DNA from: Paroedura picta
Taxonomy: Eukaryota; Chordata; Lepidosauria; Squamata; Gekkonidae
Assembly (NCBI RefSeq): GCF_049243985.1
Contig: NC_135378.1
Coordinates: 45,480,941-45,544,940 of the forward strand
Reading direction: 5' to 3'
DNA length: 64,000 bases
Shown: positions 50,326 to 59,845 of the stretch, in pieces
Numbering within the stretch: the first letter of the stretch is position 1
Layout of the letters: every line of letters starts with the position of its first letter
Made by a program: the position numbers and the translations under genes
Notes under the pieces: generated by a model
What the model was told of the DNA's origin: nothing
The model's database searches: none
Seen by the model: the letters and a program-made list of their open reading frames with translations, nothing else

Positions 50326-53300
50326 TTCAGCACACCAGATTAGAAGTTCGCACTCGTAACCACTACACCAAGATGGCTCTCATGAAATAAAGTGTATAAT
50401 TAGCTAACAATGATGACTGCAACATTAGATTACTGGTCTTACTCATCTGAAATGCTGCTCATGGAATGTACACAAATCTTTTTATATGCAATTGTGGAGC
50501 ACTACTTTTGTTTTGCTGAAAATCGGGAGAAGGAAGAAGAACAGAAAGAAACATTCAAGTAATTCAAATACCATTGGATCTTTTATAGATTAACTTAAAA
50601 GAATAATAATAAATACATGTAAGTTCCAAAAAACAGAAATAAACCCCAATCCCCTTTCTGGAAAAAGGAAAGAATTCTCCAAACATTTATGGATCATAAA
50701 CTGCTCATGGGAAAAGACTAATGAAAATTATTGCTACAATTATAGCAACAATCCCCTCAAAAGCCAATTAAAAGGGGACACACCTGTACTCCCATCAAAC
50801 CCTCCAACAGCATACAGAAGCCCATTTAATACAGCAGCTCCTAAAGTGCTTCTTCTGTCTTGCATATTAGCAACACTTGTCCATTGGTCCTTCACTGGAT
50901 CGTACGAATCCACTGTGCGAACTCTTAATGAACCATTGAAACCACCAACGGCAAAGACCAGACCGCCCATATAGACCACTCCTGAAAGAGAGCAACATTC
51001 CATTTCACCGACTGTATTTTCCATGGCTGCAAATCATACATGAAAAGCCAACTGGTAAATGTACTTTCATTCACACATTATGCATTTTCACCTGTCTTTA
51101 ACAGAACTCGCTCGGTATGGATTCAAATAACAAAGCAATATCAAAGTATCAAATAAGTACCTGCTCTACATCTTCTGGAAGGCAGCTCAGCAACTTGGTG
51201 CCAACGTTCTTCTTTAAAATCATAACATTCCACACTGCGGATGGCCTTTGGCGCTTGTCCTCCAACCACCATCATCAGCTTCCAAGGAGCCAAAACCCAA
51301 TAAGTAATCTCATTATTATTCACATGAATGAAAGTAACTGAAGAGTTACTTTAAACAAATAGTGAACTCACAAGTGAACATACTGGGAAGGTTGCAAAGT
51401 ATCCACCATTTTCCATCTCTTACACCATCTCCTCTAAAATGAATACTAGCAAGCAGTATAGGATGGCCAGCTGCACCCAGCTGCAGGCACAAATATGCTG
51501 TAGTCATAGCAGGGCGAAGGCTCCTCAAGCCCATCCCTCTTAGCTGCCTAAGATCCTCCCTCCCACCATTTATTATCATGCTATTTTTGCTGGATAATGG
51601 ATTATGGAAACTGAGCTCACAGTAATTAATGAAAGTGGCAAGGGGAGGCCACTTCCGTTTATATGGTATGCTACCAGATATGGCAGGGGGAAGAGATTAT
51701 CTGTAACCATTAATAAAGCCAGTAAGGGATGCTGGGAGGAGCTACCACCTAACCACCCATCAGGTTGGCTGTCCCATTCTTGATTGGCCGTCCATCCAAC
51801 GAACAGCCAATCAGGAAGGATGTCCTACCCCTGGTTGTATCCCCCTCCAGGTTCTCTGGTAAGCAGGAGCAGGGAGGGAGGGCAGAGGGCCTGGGACTGT
51901 GGGCCAGTAGGGGAAGAGGGGAGGAGGGAGCCTCTGCCTGCACTCCTGCTGCCCTGAGCCGCTCCAGCCACAGCCTTGGTAGAGCTGCTGTGGCAGTGGG
52001 AGAAGGAGCAGACTGCCTGCCAGAGCCTCCTCCCCACCATGAAAAGGCCTGCCGAGCCTTGGTGGACCTTTGGGGGGGGGCAGTGCGGGTGCCCCTCCCC
52101 TATCCCAAAAAGGGCTGCCGAGGCTTCTCCAGGCCTTAGCTGGTCTGCCTGGGGCAGGGGGGTTTGGCCTAGCGCCTGTTTTATTTAGGGATACAACTGG
52201 CTTTTCCGCTAGTATCTATATCTGTATCTATATATCACATACTAGATTTACTCAAAATATAAGAACTAACTAAATAAAATAAAATTTAAAAAATGGAAGA
52301 CAACAGTAAATATAAGACATGTATGTCTTATATTTATAAACATACAGAGCCAGCTTGGCATAATGATTAAGAGCGATGACCTCTAATCTGGGAAACAGAT
52401 TTGATTCCCTACTCCTCCACATGTAGCCATCTGGGTGACCTTGAGCCAGTCACAGTTCTTTCAGAGCTTCACAGCTTCACCTACCTCTCACAGCATGTCT
52501 GTTATGAGGAGAGGAAGGGTAGGTGACTGTACATCACTTTGAGACTCTTTTTAGTAAAATATGGGGTATAAAAAAACAGGTCTTCTTTCAAAAAATAAAT
52601 AATTTTCATATGATTTCTATATGATTGTAAAATTAGTCTCTCTTTTTAAATCTAGGGACAAGGGGACTGGTCGTGCAAAATACTGTTTTGTAACTTGTAA
52701 CCTTTCCAACAAGTCCTGCCCAAGTTCAAACTAAGAACACCTTTAGTGCTTTTTCTAGGCAACAGGAATAAGTCAAAAAACAATTGTCATGAGGAATGCC
52801 GTTTCCATTATCAGTCTTAATTCAATTAAACATGGTCTGATGGAACAGTCTGGTTTGCAATGGGATAGTAGGGCAATCTACCCATCCAGGATAGTTTTAT
52901 GGCATCATTTAAAATTATTCTGAAGCGTTCCCTTGACAAAGCATTTTATTTAGAAGGCCATGTGAGCTAATCCATCTACTACATCAGGGGTAGGCAACCT
53001 GTGGTCCTCCAGATGTTCATGAACTACAATTCCCACGAGCCCCTGCCAGCAAACGCTGTATTACATTTTCTTTATTTCCTCACAGAATGCAACTTGAAAG
53101 GGCACTATACCAGTTAACTAACACGAGCCTTACTTTTGGGAGACTGGCAGGAGTTCTTAGCCGGGTCCGTGTACTCTTCATCAAAGTTCTTTGCTCAATG
53201 GGCAACAAATGGTACTTCATTGCTTCAATGAGGTAATCCTTACATGCGCTGCTGTTTTTAACTAGCGCTTCCTCTTCGACTCTCTGTGCATTAAACATAT

Positions 53301-56300
53301 TGATATACTTAGCATATTTTATAGCAATAAATGTGCATTGACTAATCTAAGTCATCAGACATGTCAGCACCATTAAAGTGTTATGTCATCTCTTTGGATT
53401 TTGTTCAACAAGAACAGTGAAGAACTAAGTTGTGCCCTAGCATTGTCTCAAAGAGGACAATCTTACCCAGTTCCTTTTCTCATTGCACCCTTTCGCACTG
53501 CAGCTACCTGTCTATGAGTGTTCTTCCCTGAGCCATGCCTTTCCAAATAATTAGAACCCAATGAAAACAAGACAATGCTAATAGAAAAAAGACGGTATCT
53601 TAAAAATGTGTAGAGAGGTGGCCAACAAGTCATATCCTGGGAATAAGAAGTACTCGATTTTACCTGTCTCCTTCTGTCCCTTTAAGCATAGTAAGATTTT
53701 TTTCCCATTAAGACACTGGAAGACATTATAGTAAGTTATTAAAAATATCCAGAAAATTAAATTCAAGGAAATAAACAAAATAATAAGCTATGGCAAATCT
53801 AATAGCAAGATGCTTCTCTAAAATATACTTCTAAGTTATATGAATGTCATTGCCGACACCAGAAGAAAAAATTCTATAGAAATTAAAGGAAAATATGTAC
53901 CCTGGCAGTTTACTGGGCACCTGCTTCTAATATGGCTGTAGATATAGATTTTTTTTAATCAAAATTAGCTTGAAGTAGGCCAGGTCTGGTTAGAGCTATT
54001 TTTTGGCTTGTTAGATTGGTGAATTTACATTTCCAAGTTAATAAAGGCTTCTCTTTTCCACTGTTAAATATTCTGTAAAATCTCAAGGTCACCAAAAGAC
54101 ACAGAAACAAGACCAAAAAGTAAAGCAGATATTATTATTATTATTATTATTATTATATTTATACCCCACCTCCCCCCGAAGGCTCGAGGCGGCTTACATA
54201 AACCCGTCCCCTAAAACCATAAAATGACAATAAAAACCAATGATTTACAATAATTGTAACAGCGATAGCGTAGCCTACTCATTTGCTCTCCGCATCCTCA
54301 TCTACGGCGGGGGGTGACGCTCTCTACCGCCAGTTTGTGAGGGGGGGCTGATCTTCTTTCCGCCCGGCCTCAGTTATAAGCCTGGCGGAAGAGCTCCGTC
54401 TTACAGGCCCTGCGGAATGCTGGTAATTCTCTGCGGAATGCTGGTAATTAACAAATATTACCAAATTACAGAACTACCAGAACCAACTGACACAGTTCTA
54501 CAAGAAGGCAAAGAACATTACAGCTTTTATTCTATCAATGAAAATCCTCTACACTTCAGTTTCTCTTCTAAAATCGGAGTCCTTGAGATGCTTACTTGTG
54601 ACTTACCTGGACCAAATACTCTCGGGACAGCAATGGCAGGCGGACATGTTCCATGAGTCGTGCCATAAGCTCTTGTCTCACGTCTTTATCATGGTTAACC
54701 CAAGCTATCACTGCTTCAAATACCTTCCAAAACAGAAAATATACAATGTGAGTTTTGCACATTGCCGATCCTAACAAACCTACATGTTAGACATGTATTA
54801 AATGCAACGTCATATTCTGCCACTTCTCAAATCTAGCATGGAGTGAGATATGCATTAACAGTAGAAGCTTTAAAAACCCAACAGAACTTTGTTGTGGTGG
54901 TGAGAAAGGGGCCACAGTGGGTGGCCTGCATTAACCCTTTCCCAGTAGTAGCATTTAGCCCTTAAAAGAACTCTGCTTGTGAGTTAGAGAAGATCAAACA
55001 TATAAGCTGCTTTTGTGGCAATAGATTATGTAAATTATTCTGTGTGTTTAATATAGTTTTGTGCCTGTCCTGAATTTACTCCCCATGAATTTCATTGGGT
55101 AGCTTCTATTGTTATGACAAAATAAGGGGTGGGGTGTGGTGGACTGCGAGAATGAAATTTTCTTTGTCTACACTAGGTATAAGAGATGTCTTGCTGGATC
55201 AGACCAGTGGTCCATCTAAACCAGGATCACATTTCACACAGTCGCCAGACAGTTGCCCATGAAGGCCAATAAATAGGGCATAGAGGCCAGGACTTTCTTT
55301 AGTGTTAGTTCCTAACATTGTTATTCAGAGATTTACTGCCTCATGATACGGAGATTCCCTTCAGTGACAGTGGGGCTTTTAAACCCTGTTATATTAACAA
55401 TCACTATGCCCACAGGTGGTGAATTACAGCATTTCATGTTAGACCATTTATGCAGTGGGAACTTCACTGCCCCAGCTCCCATGCAGGAGCACAAATCGGG
55501 GGCAGTTGAGGTGCACCAGGCCAAATGTTCCCCCGTGTGGGTGCAGGAAGAGGTGGGGCAACCTGCCACAACGAAAACTCCAGCCCGGCATGAAACCTCC
55601 AGTGCATAAACCGTCTTAGGGAGTTAGGAGAAGGAGTTGTTTTTTGAATCCTGCTTTTTACGACGTGAAAGTGGCTTACAACTGCCTACCCTTCTTCTCC
55701 TCACAACAGACACCCTGTGAGGTAGATGAGGCTGAGACAGCTCTGAGAAAACTGTGACTGCTCCAGGGTCACCCAGCTGGCTGCATGTGGAGGAATGGGG
55801 AATCAAACCTGGTTCTCCAGATTAGAGAGTGCCACTCTTAACCACTACACCATGCTGTCTACTCCAAGATGGTTGGAAGAAAGTGAAGCAACAGCATCTT
55901 GAAAGTTCTCCTGTACCATATTGTGCAAGAAAACAGTATTCAAAGAAACACCTAGCTGTCAAAGATAGGAAGGAACTGCTGGAATAAGGGGGGCTGCATC
56001 TACTAATCAACGTGCTTCCCAACCAGGAAGGTCAAATGGCTGATACTCTCAAAATAAGCAGAAATGTCAGTAAATCATTCTACCTACTGATTAAAGCTTT
56101 CATATTTTATACTTCTGTCAGGCAACTGATGAAGATTAAAGGTCTATACTTGCGAAGTATGATTCAGGCACATAACTGGAACACTTAGCCTTGAGATACT
56201 TGCACAATACTATGAAGTTTGAATAGTTATTTTCTGAGGCAGCATACTTTAAGGCAGGGGTAATCAAACTGCGGCCCTCCAGATGTCCATGGACTACAAT

Positions 56301-57752
56301 TCCCAGGAGCCCCTGCCAGCTTTCGCCGCAGTTTGACTACCTCTGCTTTAAGGTGTTGATCCCAGTGATCCTAAGTGCAAATTTTCAAGTGAAACCTAGG
56401 GGATATCCAACTATACTAAATTTATCCAACAGAATAACTAATATCATAAATGATTCATTCATGTGCCATGACATCTTTAATTTAATTCAGCAATATTTTG
56501 GTTGCAATGTCTTATTGTAATAAGAAGCAGAAAGAAAAACACGAAAAGCTGTCCTGTCCCTTTATTCTAACTACGACTGCTTTTGTTTAGTACACTCAAA
56601 AAGGTACTTTTATTAATCATCTGCTAATCTACAAAGGTATGGGGTCAGTCAAAAGATAAACTTTTGATCAACTCAAATATCTCTAGTTGATAGTCCTAAT
56701 AAAAGATCGCACAGACACCATCCTAAAATCTCAAACGTCAAAAGCCCGGTTTGTTCATTTGGGGTTTAAATGTTGTAGCAGTCATGGTTTTTTCACTGAA
56801 GACAGAACTTCCTTCCTGGGCTAACGGATTTCTTACATCTAGAGTTAATAAGAAGCTACTTTTCAAAAAGCATTGTGGAAATTTGGTTGACTTTATCAGC
56901 TCAGCCAAGATAGTTGTTAGCTAGAAAATAGCAGTGTAATTTACGAGCTGCAAGAAACAAGCATTATCTCGGTGTATCTATTTTCCAGAAAACAAATGGA
57001 TATGCTAACCTTATTTGCCAAAAAGCCTTTATTATTCAGGTTGCCTATCAGCATTCCATTGCACGCAATGGAGTCACCCACAAAAGAGAATATCTAGATA
57101 AATAGACTTTCATCTTAAGCTTAATGGCAGTCTAGTGGATGTGTCCCAAAACTCTGCCTGCACACGGGGAAACAACAGAACTGCTGAGAATCTGATTAAA
57201 AGTAGAGGCTAGAGTCACAGAATTCTGAAACTAGGTCGAGGTGGAGGCTGACAGCTCCAAAATACCGACAAGACTTCCAAAAGTTGGACTGCAATGCTGC
57301 ACTCTTTGTAAAACAAAACAAAACATACAGGCATTGGACATGTGACAAAAACAAAACAAATTACAAGAGCGTCTCCATATGCCCAAACCTGGCACAGTTT
57401 TTTTTAAAACCTACATTGCAACCCACATTCAGTATCACATGATCTTGCCTTATGGAAGCCTCAAAGTTTGTATAGCTGTCTGCATAACTGCTGAACAAAG
57501 TGTTTGTTTTTTTGTAACAGGTATAGCTTTCCTCCGTATGATCAAACACATTAAAGGAAACGGTCAATTAATGAAGAACTACACAGACTAAGTGTAAAAG
57601 AATCCCTAAAAAGGCTTCCAATATTTTGAAGGGGGAAATTACCTTTTCTTCAGATGCAATTGTGAGTTTGTCACTTGATATTAAGCTGCACACTTGTTCT
57701 ACGCCGAGATTCAGAAATTCCTCACCAAGTACAACCTCAGTGAAGTGCTGTT
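40124..57752 (-). CDS. KLHL2: Kelch-like protein 2, last ten coding exons (partial, C-terminal 411 residues)
   Basis: KLHL2 (Mayven) is an actin-binding BTB-BACK-Kelch protein that serves as substrate adaptor for Cullin-3 ubiquitin ligases, for example towards WNK kinases. Exons join as 57752-57643, 54723-54607, 53283-53134, 51278-51161, 50981-50784, 48648-48547, 48135-48007, 44295-44155, 43053-42910 and 40152-40124: 1238 nt with consistent phases and GT/AG ends. They encode the end of the BTB-BACK linker, the BACK domain and six Kelch repeats, closing with VTVIDKPL and TGA exactly as in human KLHL2 (593 aa). Divergence from human is only a few residues per exon and no disruption is seen. The BTB exons were searched for up to 64000 and not found, so they lie past the right edge. 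Confidence 0.96.
41235..41390 (+). repeat. Degenerate LINE 3' tail (L2-like)
   Basis: TTAATTGATCTTATTGTTTT, then AATAGGGGCAGAATATAAAT resembles the L2 3' end (GGCGGTATAAAT). No coding part is visible. Confidence 0.4.
42910..43053 (-). CDS. KLHL2: KLHL2 exon: Kelch repeat 6
   Basis: Forty-eight codons reading [36 protein letters not shown] and [12 protein letters not shown]. The acceptor is GCTTCAG and the donor CAG/GTAATA. The last beta-strand that closes the propeller is contributed by the tiny final exon. Confidence 0.95.
43266..43365 (-). repeat. R1-family retroposon fragment
   Basis: Contains AATAAAATCAGAGTCTAGGG, CACCTTTAAGACCAACAAAG, GTGCAAGCACTCTTCCTCAG, the reversed R1 sequence. Confidence 0.75.
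43504..43596. repeat. Perfect 28-bp inverted repeat with 37-nt loop
   Basis: The arm at 43504-43531 (TTCACAAAAACATAGGAGAA...) is the exact reverse complement of 43569-43596. The right arm overlaps a 14-bp direct repeat (CCCACCATTTGTTT) at 43560-43573 that recurs at 43922-43935. Confidence 0.85.
44155..44295 (-). CDS. KLHL2: KLHL2 exon: Kelch repeat 5
   Basis: Forty-seven codons reading [33 protein letters not shown] and [13 protein letters not shown], close to human ([32 protein letters not shown]). The acceptor is GTTTGCAG and the donor CAG/GTAAAT. Confidence 0.94.
44817..45830. mobile_element. 1,014-bp insertion with inverted R1 ends and 13-bp duplication
   Basis: CTGCACATATATA occurs at 44804-44816 and 45831-45843. 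The inserted block begins with an R1 fragment in one orientation (44817-44899) and ends with a longer R1 copy in the other (45712-45830). Between them are a SINE tail (44903-44962), a possible reversed SINE head (about 44968-45012), AT-rich sequence and a GC-rich block (45500-45660). Confidence 0.65.
45960..46660 (+). repeat. CR1-like LINE 3' end interrupted by an L2-like tail
   Basis: The left part reads TTCAAGAGTGGATTGGATAA and AGTCCATCAGTGGCTATTAG; the right part reads CTGACACAGAGTGTTGGATT, GATCCAACATGGCTTCCCTT and ends ATGTTCTTACG. Between (about 46085-46230) is a reversed LINE tail with ATAAAATC words. The family is inferred. Confidence 0.5.
48007..48135 (-). CDS. KLHL2: KLHL2 exon: Kelch repeat 4
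   Basis: Forty-three codons reading [29 protein letters not shown] and [13 protein letters not shown]. Human has [17 protein letters not shown] and AEMSTRRSGA. The acceptor is TATTTGCAG and the donor CAG/GTGAGC. Confidence 0.95.
48547..48648 (-). CDS. KLHL2: KLHL2 exon: Kelch repeat 3 end
   Basis: Thirty-four codons, [14 protein letters not shown] through [12 protein letters not shown], matching human [14 protein letters not shown] and so on. The acceptor is ATGACAG and the donor GAG/GTAAGG; it splits a Gly codon on both sides. It was located only by exon-level translation. Confidence 0.94.
48723..48840 (+). repeat. Old R1-family copy
   Basis: TGACAAAGGGAGCGCTGACT, AAATGTTGGTCTCTAAGATG, GTAGACCAACATGGTTTCCC: same order as R1 with about a quarter of positions changed. 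It lies next to the KLHL2 exon at 48547-48648. Confidence 0.6.
48906..49151 (-). repeat. tRNA-derived SINE, tail and body (left part of a split copy)
   Basis: Reverse-oriented SINE: AAGAAGAAGAGTTAGTTCTT, CCGAAGGAGTCTCAAAGC, ACAGACACCCTGTGAGGGAG, CACCCAGCTGGTTGCATGTG and GGAATTAAACC, where the L2 element breaks in. The head resumes at about 50333. Confidence 0.88.
49152..50325 (+). repeat. L2-clade LINE, 5'-truncated, inserted in a SINE
   Basis: Begins at the RT catalytic motif [11 protein letters not shown] and continues [60 protein letters not shown]; the frame stays open for 177 codons, then a TAG replaces an expected codon and the same frame continues with LRQLHWLPI to [12 protein letters not shown]. 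The 3' UTR ends TGTAACCCACCACGAGCC-type text and (TAA)n at 50263-50322. Confidence 0.92.
50263..50322. repeat. (TAA)n microsatellite at the L2 3' end
   Basis: About 20 uninterrupted TAA units, the expanded 3' tail of the L2 insertion. Confidence 0.95.
50333..50380 (-). repeat. tRNA-derived SINE head (right part of a split copy)
   Basis: ACCAGATTAGAAGTTCGCAC, CGTAACCACTACACCAAG: the reversed SINE head that continues from 49151. Confidence 0.85.
50784..50981 (-). CDS. KLHL2: KLHL2 exon: Kelch repeats 2-3
   Basis: Sixty-six codons reading [17 protein letters not shown], then [18 protein letters not shown], then [15 protein letters not shown]. Two GG-bearing Kelch motifs are clear. The acceptor is CTTTCAG, the donor CAG/GTGTGT. 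Confidence 0.95.
51161..51278 (-). CDS. KLHL2: KLHL2 exon: Kelch repeat 1
   Basis: Reads [26 protein letters not shown] and [13 protein letters not shown], the first Kelch blade with its VGG and spaced Y/W residues. Phase 0 in, phase 1 out at CAG/GTACTT. The acceptor (TTGGAAG) has a modest pyrimidine tract, but position and phase are fixed by similarity. Confidence 0.94.
51712..52212 (+). mobile_element. Helitron-like element with hairpin-CTAG 3' end
   Basis: The 3' hairpin GCCTGTTTTAT / ATACAACTGGC (52173-52201) precedes CTAG (52209-52212) and T. The GC-rich body contains paired GATTGGCC / GGCCAATC-type words (51782-51812), as in the element at 61029. The left boundary is a guess. Confidence 0.55.
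52346..52588 (+). repeat. tRNA-derived SINE with L2-like tail, near full length
   Basis: Head AGAGCCAGCTTGGCATAATG, box-B-like GATTTGATTCCCTAC, body CATCTGGGTGACCTTGAGCC, tail TTTGAGACTCTTTTTAGT and GGGGTATAAAAAA. Confidence 0.88.
53134..53283 (-). CDS. KLHL2: KLHL2 exon: end of BACK domain and linker to Kelch repeats
   Basis: Fifty codons, [20 protein letters not shown] to [10 protein letters not shown], following a TGCACAG acceptor and ending AAA/GTAAGG. Human has RTPMNLPK at the end, so the linker differs by two residues while the rest is almost unchanged. Confidence 0.95.
54130..54440 (-). repeat. L2-clade LINE 3' end
   Basis: (ATT)n at 54130-54154, ATACCCCACCTCCCCCCGAA, GGCTCGAGGCGGCTTACATA, and at the right GCGGAAGAGCTCCGTCTTAC, the reversed L2 end. 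A near-perfect 21-bp tandem duplication (54410-54430 and 54431-54450) closes it. Confidence 0.8.
54607..54723 (-). CDS. KLHL2: KLHL2 exon: BACK domain
   Basis: Encodes [16 protein letters not shown], then [16 protein letters not shown], then SREYLVQ, 39 codons in phase 0. It is nearly identical to human KLHL2 ([23 protein letters not shown]). The donor is CAG/GTAAGT. Confidence 0.95.
55170..55330 (+). repeat. Interspersed repeat (TGGATCAGACCAGTGGTCCA type)
   Basis: CTTGCTGGATCAGACCAGTG, GTCCATCTAAACCAGGATCA and GGGCATAGAGGCCAGGAC form a unit that I recognise as common in reptile genomes, probably the 3' region of a LINE. The family is not certain. Confidence 0.5.
55630..55860 (-). repeat. 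tRNA-derived SINE with L2-like tail
   Basis: Reverse orientation: AGAAGGAGTTGTTTTTTGAA, ACAGACACCCTGTGAGGTAG, CACCCAGCTGGCTGCATGTG, CTTAACCACTACACCATGCT at the head end. Confidence 0.88.
56255..56345. mobile_element. Complete 91-bp hAT-type MITE with perfect 8-bp duplication
   Basis: TIRs CAGGGGTAATCAAACTGCGG and CCGCAGTTTGACTACCTCTG match at 18 of 20 positions. CTTTAAGG flanks both sides (56247-56254, 56346-56353). Confidence 0.92.
57643..57752 (-). CDS. KLHL2: KLHL2 exon: BTB-BACK junction
   Basis: Reads (E)[16 protein letters not shown], then [20 protein letters not shown], matching human EQHFADVVLSEEFLNLG and so on. This is the 3-box and start of the BACK domain, the region that shapes Cullin-3 contact. 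The acceptor is CTAAACAG and the donor AAG/GTAATT. Confidence 0.94.
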
Positions 57753-59077
57753 CTGTTTAGAGGGTGGAAGAAAATATCTTTAACATCTACCACTGCAATA
57801 TAAGCAGGAGGAACAGAAGTATTACTCTCTTATATCTATTCATTAAATAGTTATTTGTTAAAACAAGCAATTCATGTACATGAAGCAGTTATATAAATTC
57901 TATAGTATGTGACCTGCTTACTGTAAGCTGTCTCTTTTTCCAAGTTTTTTCAGTAGTGAAGTACTATTGCCTGTCCTTCCCAAGATCAATTGCTGTTCTA
58001 GAGATTTTTTTTTGCAGTTTTTGAAACACGTGCTAGAGGACTGCCTGACAATATGAAAGCACTAGGCACCAGCCCAACTCTCACAATAGGTGTGGGAGGT
58101 GTACACACTTGGATTCTGAGTGCTTATGCTCTTGTGTTAATATTGTTTACAACTTTAAAATTGGTAAGTCGCTTAGTTTTATGTTCAAGAAAAGCAGCAT
58201 ATAAATATATATATTTAAATAAAAGAATTCTGAATAGAGAATAAATCTTGTTTACTATAGAATAGGTTAGATTTTTCTTTTTTCACAAAAGACAGTGTAA
58301 GTATATCAGGAGAAAAAAACAGTCTAGTAAAAAGTAAAGAGTAAAGAAGATTTCAAGAAGTTGCACTCAAAAGACTTTGCAACCTTAGCAATCATGAAAA
58401 GGAAGATGTTGAAGGAGAAAGTAGGTAATATCAGCACAGCAGGAACGAGGAAGGACGATCCCAAAAAATTAAGGGGTCCATTTATTTAACTGCTGATTAA
58501 GATAATATACCTATCCATAATAGTGTTCCCACTAACCTCTGTGATACTATTATCAAGAATAACAATGCGGGTACGTAGCAAGTCCCCCTCTTCATAGTAC
58601 CTCATCCCACTCTTCCCCCTAGTCCATGTACCTGGGGCTGATGTCAATATACTCTGAGGTGGGGAAAGTTTCTGGCGGGGCCCACTGCACTGCTCCTGTT
58701 CCTGGCTCCGTATGCTACTAGGGCCACAGGGAGGGCTCACAAGCAAGTAGGGGAAGGTTGCACAGATTATCCGAGGCACCCCACAACCTGCAACCCCACC
58801 CATACTGCTAGTATATTCTTTCAGGCTCCAAACAAATAGTAATCAAGAAAAAGTACAGCTTTTGAAAAGCCCATGTTGCGACCCGCTGCTTCTTTAGAAT
58901 TTCAGCTAGTTGCCTAGGAGATCCTGTTAGCTATTTGATACATATTCTTTTGTCATGAAACAAAAAAGAACTACATTTGCTATTCTAAATAACGAACCTG
59001 AAGTGATCATCCAAGGCCCAAACTCAACATCCCACAGACCCTAGGTGAGGAGAGGCTGGAACTTTTAATAAGGGAAT

Positions 59078-59272
59078 AGCCCAGGCTAGCCTGATCTCAA
59101 AAAGATTACAAAGCTATGCAAGGGCAGTCTTGGTCAATATTTGGATGAGGAACCACCAAGGAATGCCAGGGTTGCAATGCAGAGGCAGACAATGACAAGC
59201 CACCTCTGAGCTTCTCCTGCCTTGAAAACACTACAGGGTTGCCATAAGTCAGCTGCAACTTGACAGGAAAGA
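59078..59272 (+). repeat. 5S rRNA-derived SINE, second copy
   Basis: CTAGCCTGATCTCAAAAAGA, GCTATGCAAGGGCAGTCTTG, TCAATATTTGGATGAGGAAC follow 5S rRNA; the body then reads CACCTCTGAGCTTCTCCTGC and ends GGGTTGCCATAAGTCAGCTG, as in the copy at 846-1040. Confidence 0.85.
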
Positions 59273-59329
59273 AAAAAGCCAGGGAAGAAAGACAGTGGTG
59301 GAGAGACAGCCTTCCCACAGAGTCTAGAG

Positions 59330-59562
59330 CAGTGGTTCTCAGCCTTTTCAGCACTGTGACCCAAACTTCAGCGGTGGCAGAGATGTGTGCGGGCAGGCGG
59401 CGGGTGCACGCACATGCGTGCGCACAACAATCAAAGCAGCCAGAGCCATGGCTCCGCCGCCTCCACTGGCTTCCAGCCACTGCCTCTGCCTGCCACCACC
59501 ATGGCCAGCAACGGGGCGACCCCGTGGAAGGGGCCAAGTGACCCCAAGGTTGAGAACTACTG
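59330..59562. mobile_element. hAT-type MITE (233 bp) with perfect 8-bp duplication
   Basis: TIRs CAGTGGTTCTCAGCCTT and AAGGTTGAGAACTACTG bound the element; GTCTAGAG flanks both sides (59322-59329 and 59563-59570). The GC-rich inside codes for nothing recognisable. Confidence 0.93.
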
Positions 59563-59845
59563 GTCTAGAGCCAGGAGATGCCGTTGTGCTGCTGGTGAGG
59601 AGGAAAGATGCACACAGCATTTCACATGATGATCCTCAGATCAACCTTGAGCTGCCTAAATATGGAGTCTAAACCATTAGTATTATGGTATAAGCTAAGA
59701 TACCAAAAATAGAAAGCTCTCACCACTACAAGCTTTGTTGAAGTTTTAGGTACTGATGACATTCCCAAAAGAATATTAATCTGAGAAACAAAAAATCTTT
59801 GGAACAGATACAATTTCAGTATTACTTGACTTTAGCCAACTCCAG

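Noticed and set aside
51765-52188. Overlapping open frames on both strands
   Set aside because: GC-rich body of the Helitron-like element; no domain or splice logic.
59106-59629. Several open frames on both strands
   Set aside because: They cross from the 5S SINE into the hAT-type MITE; composition alone explains them.
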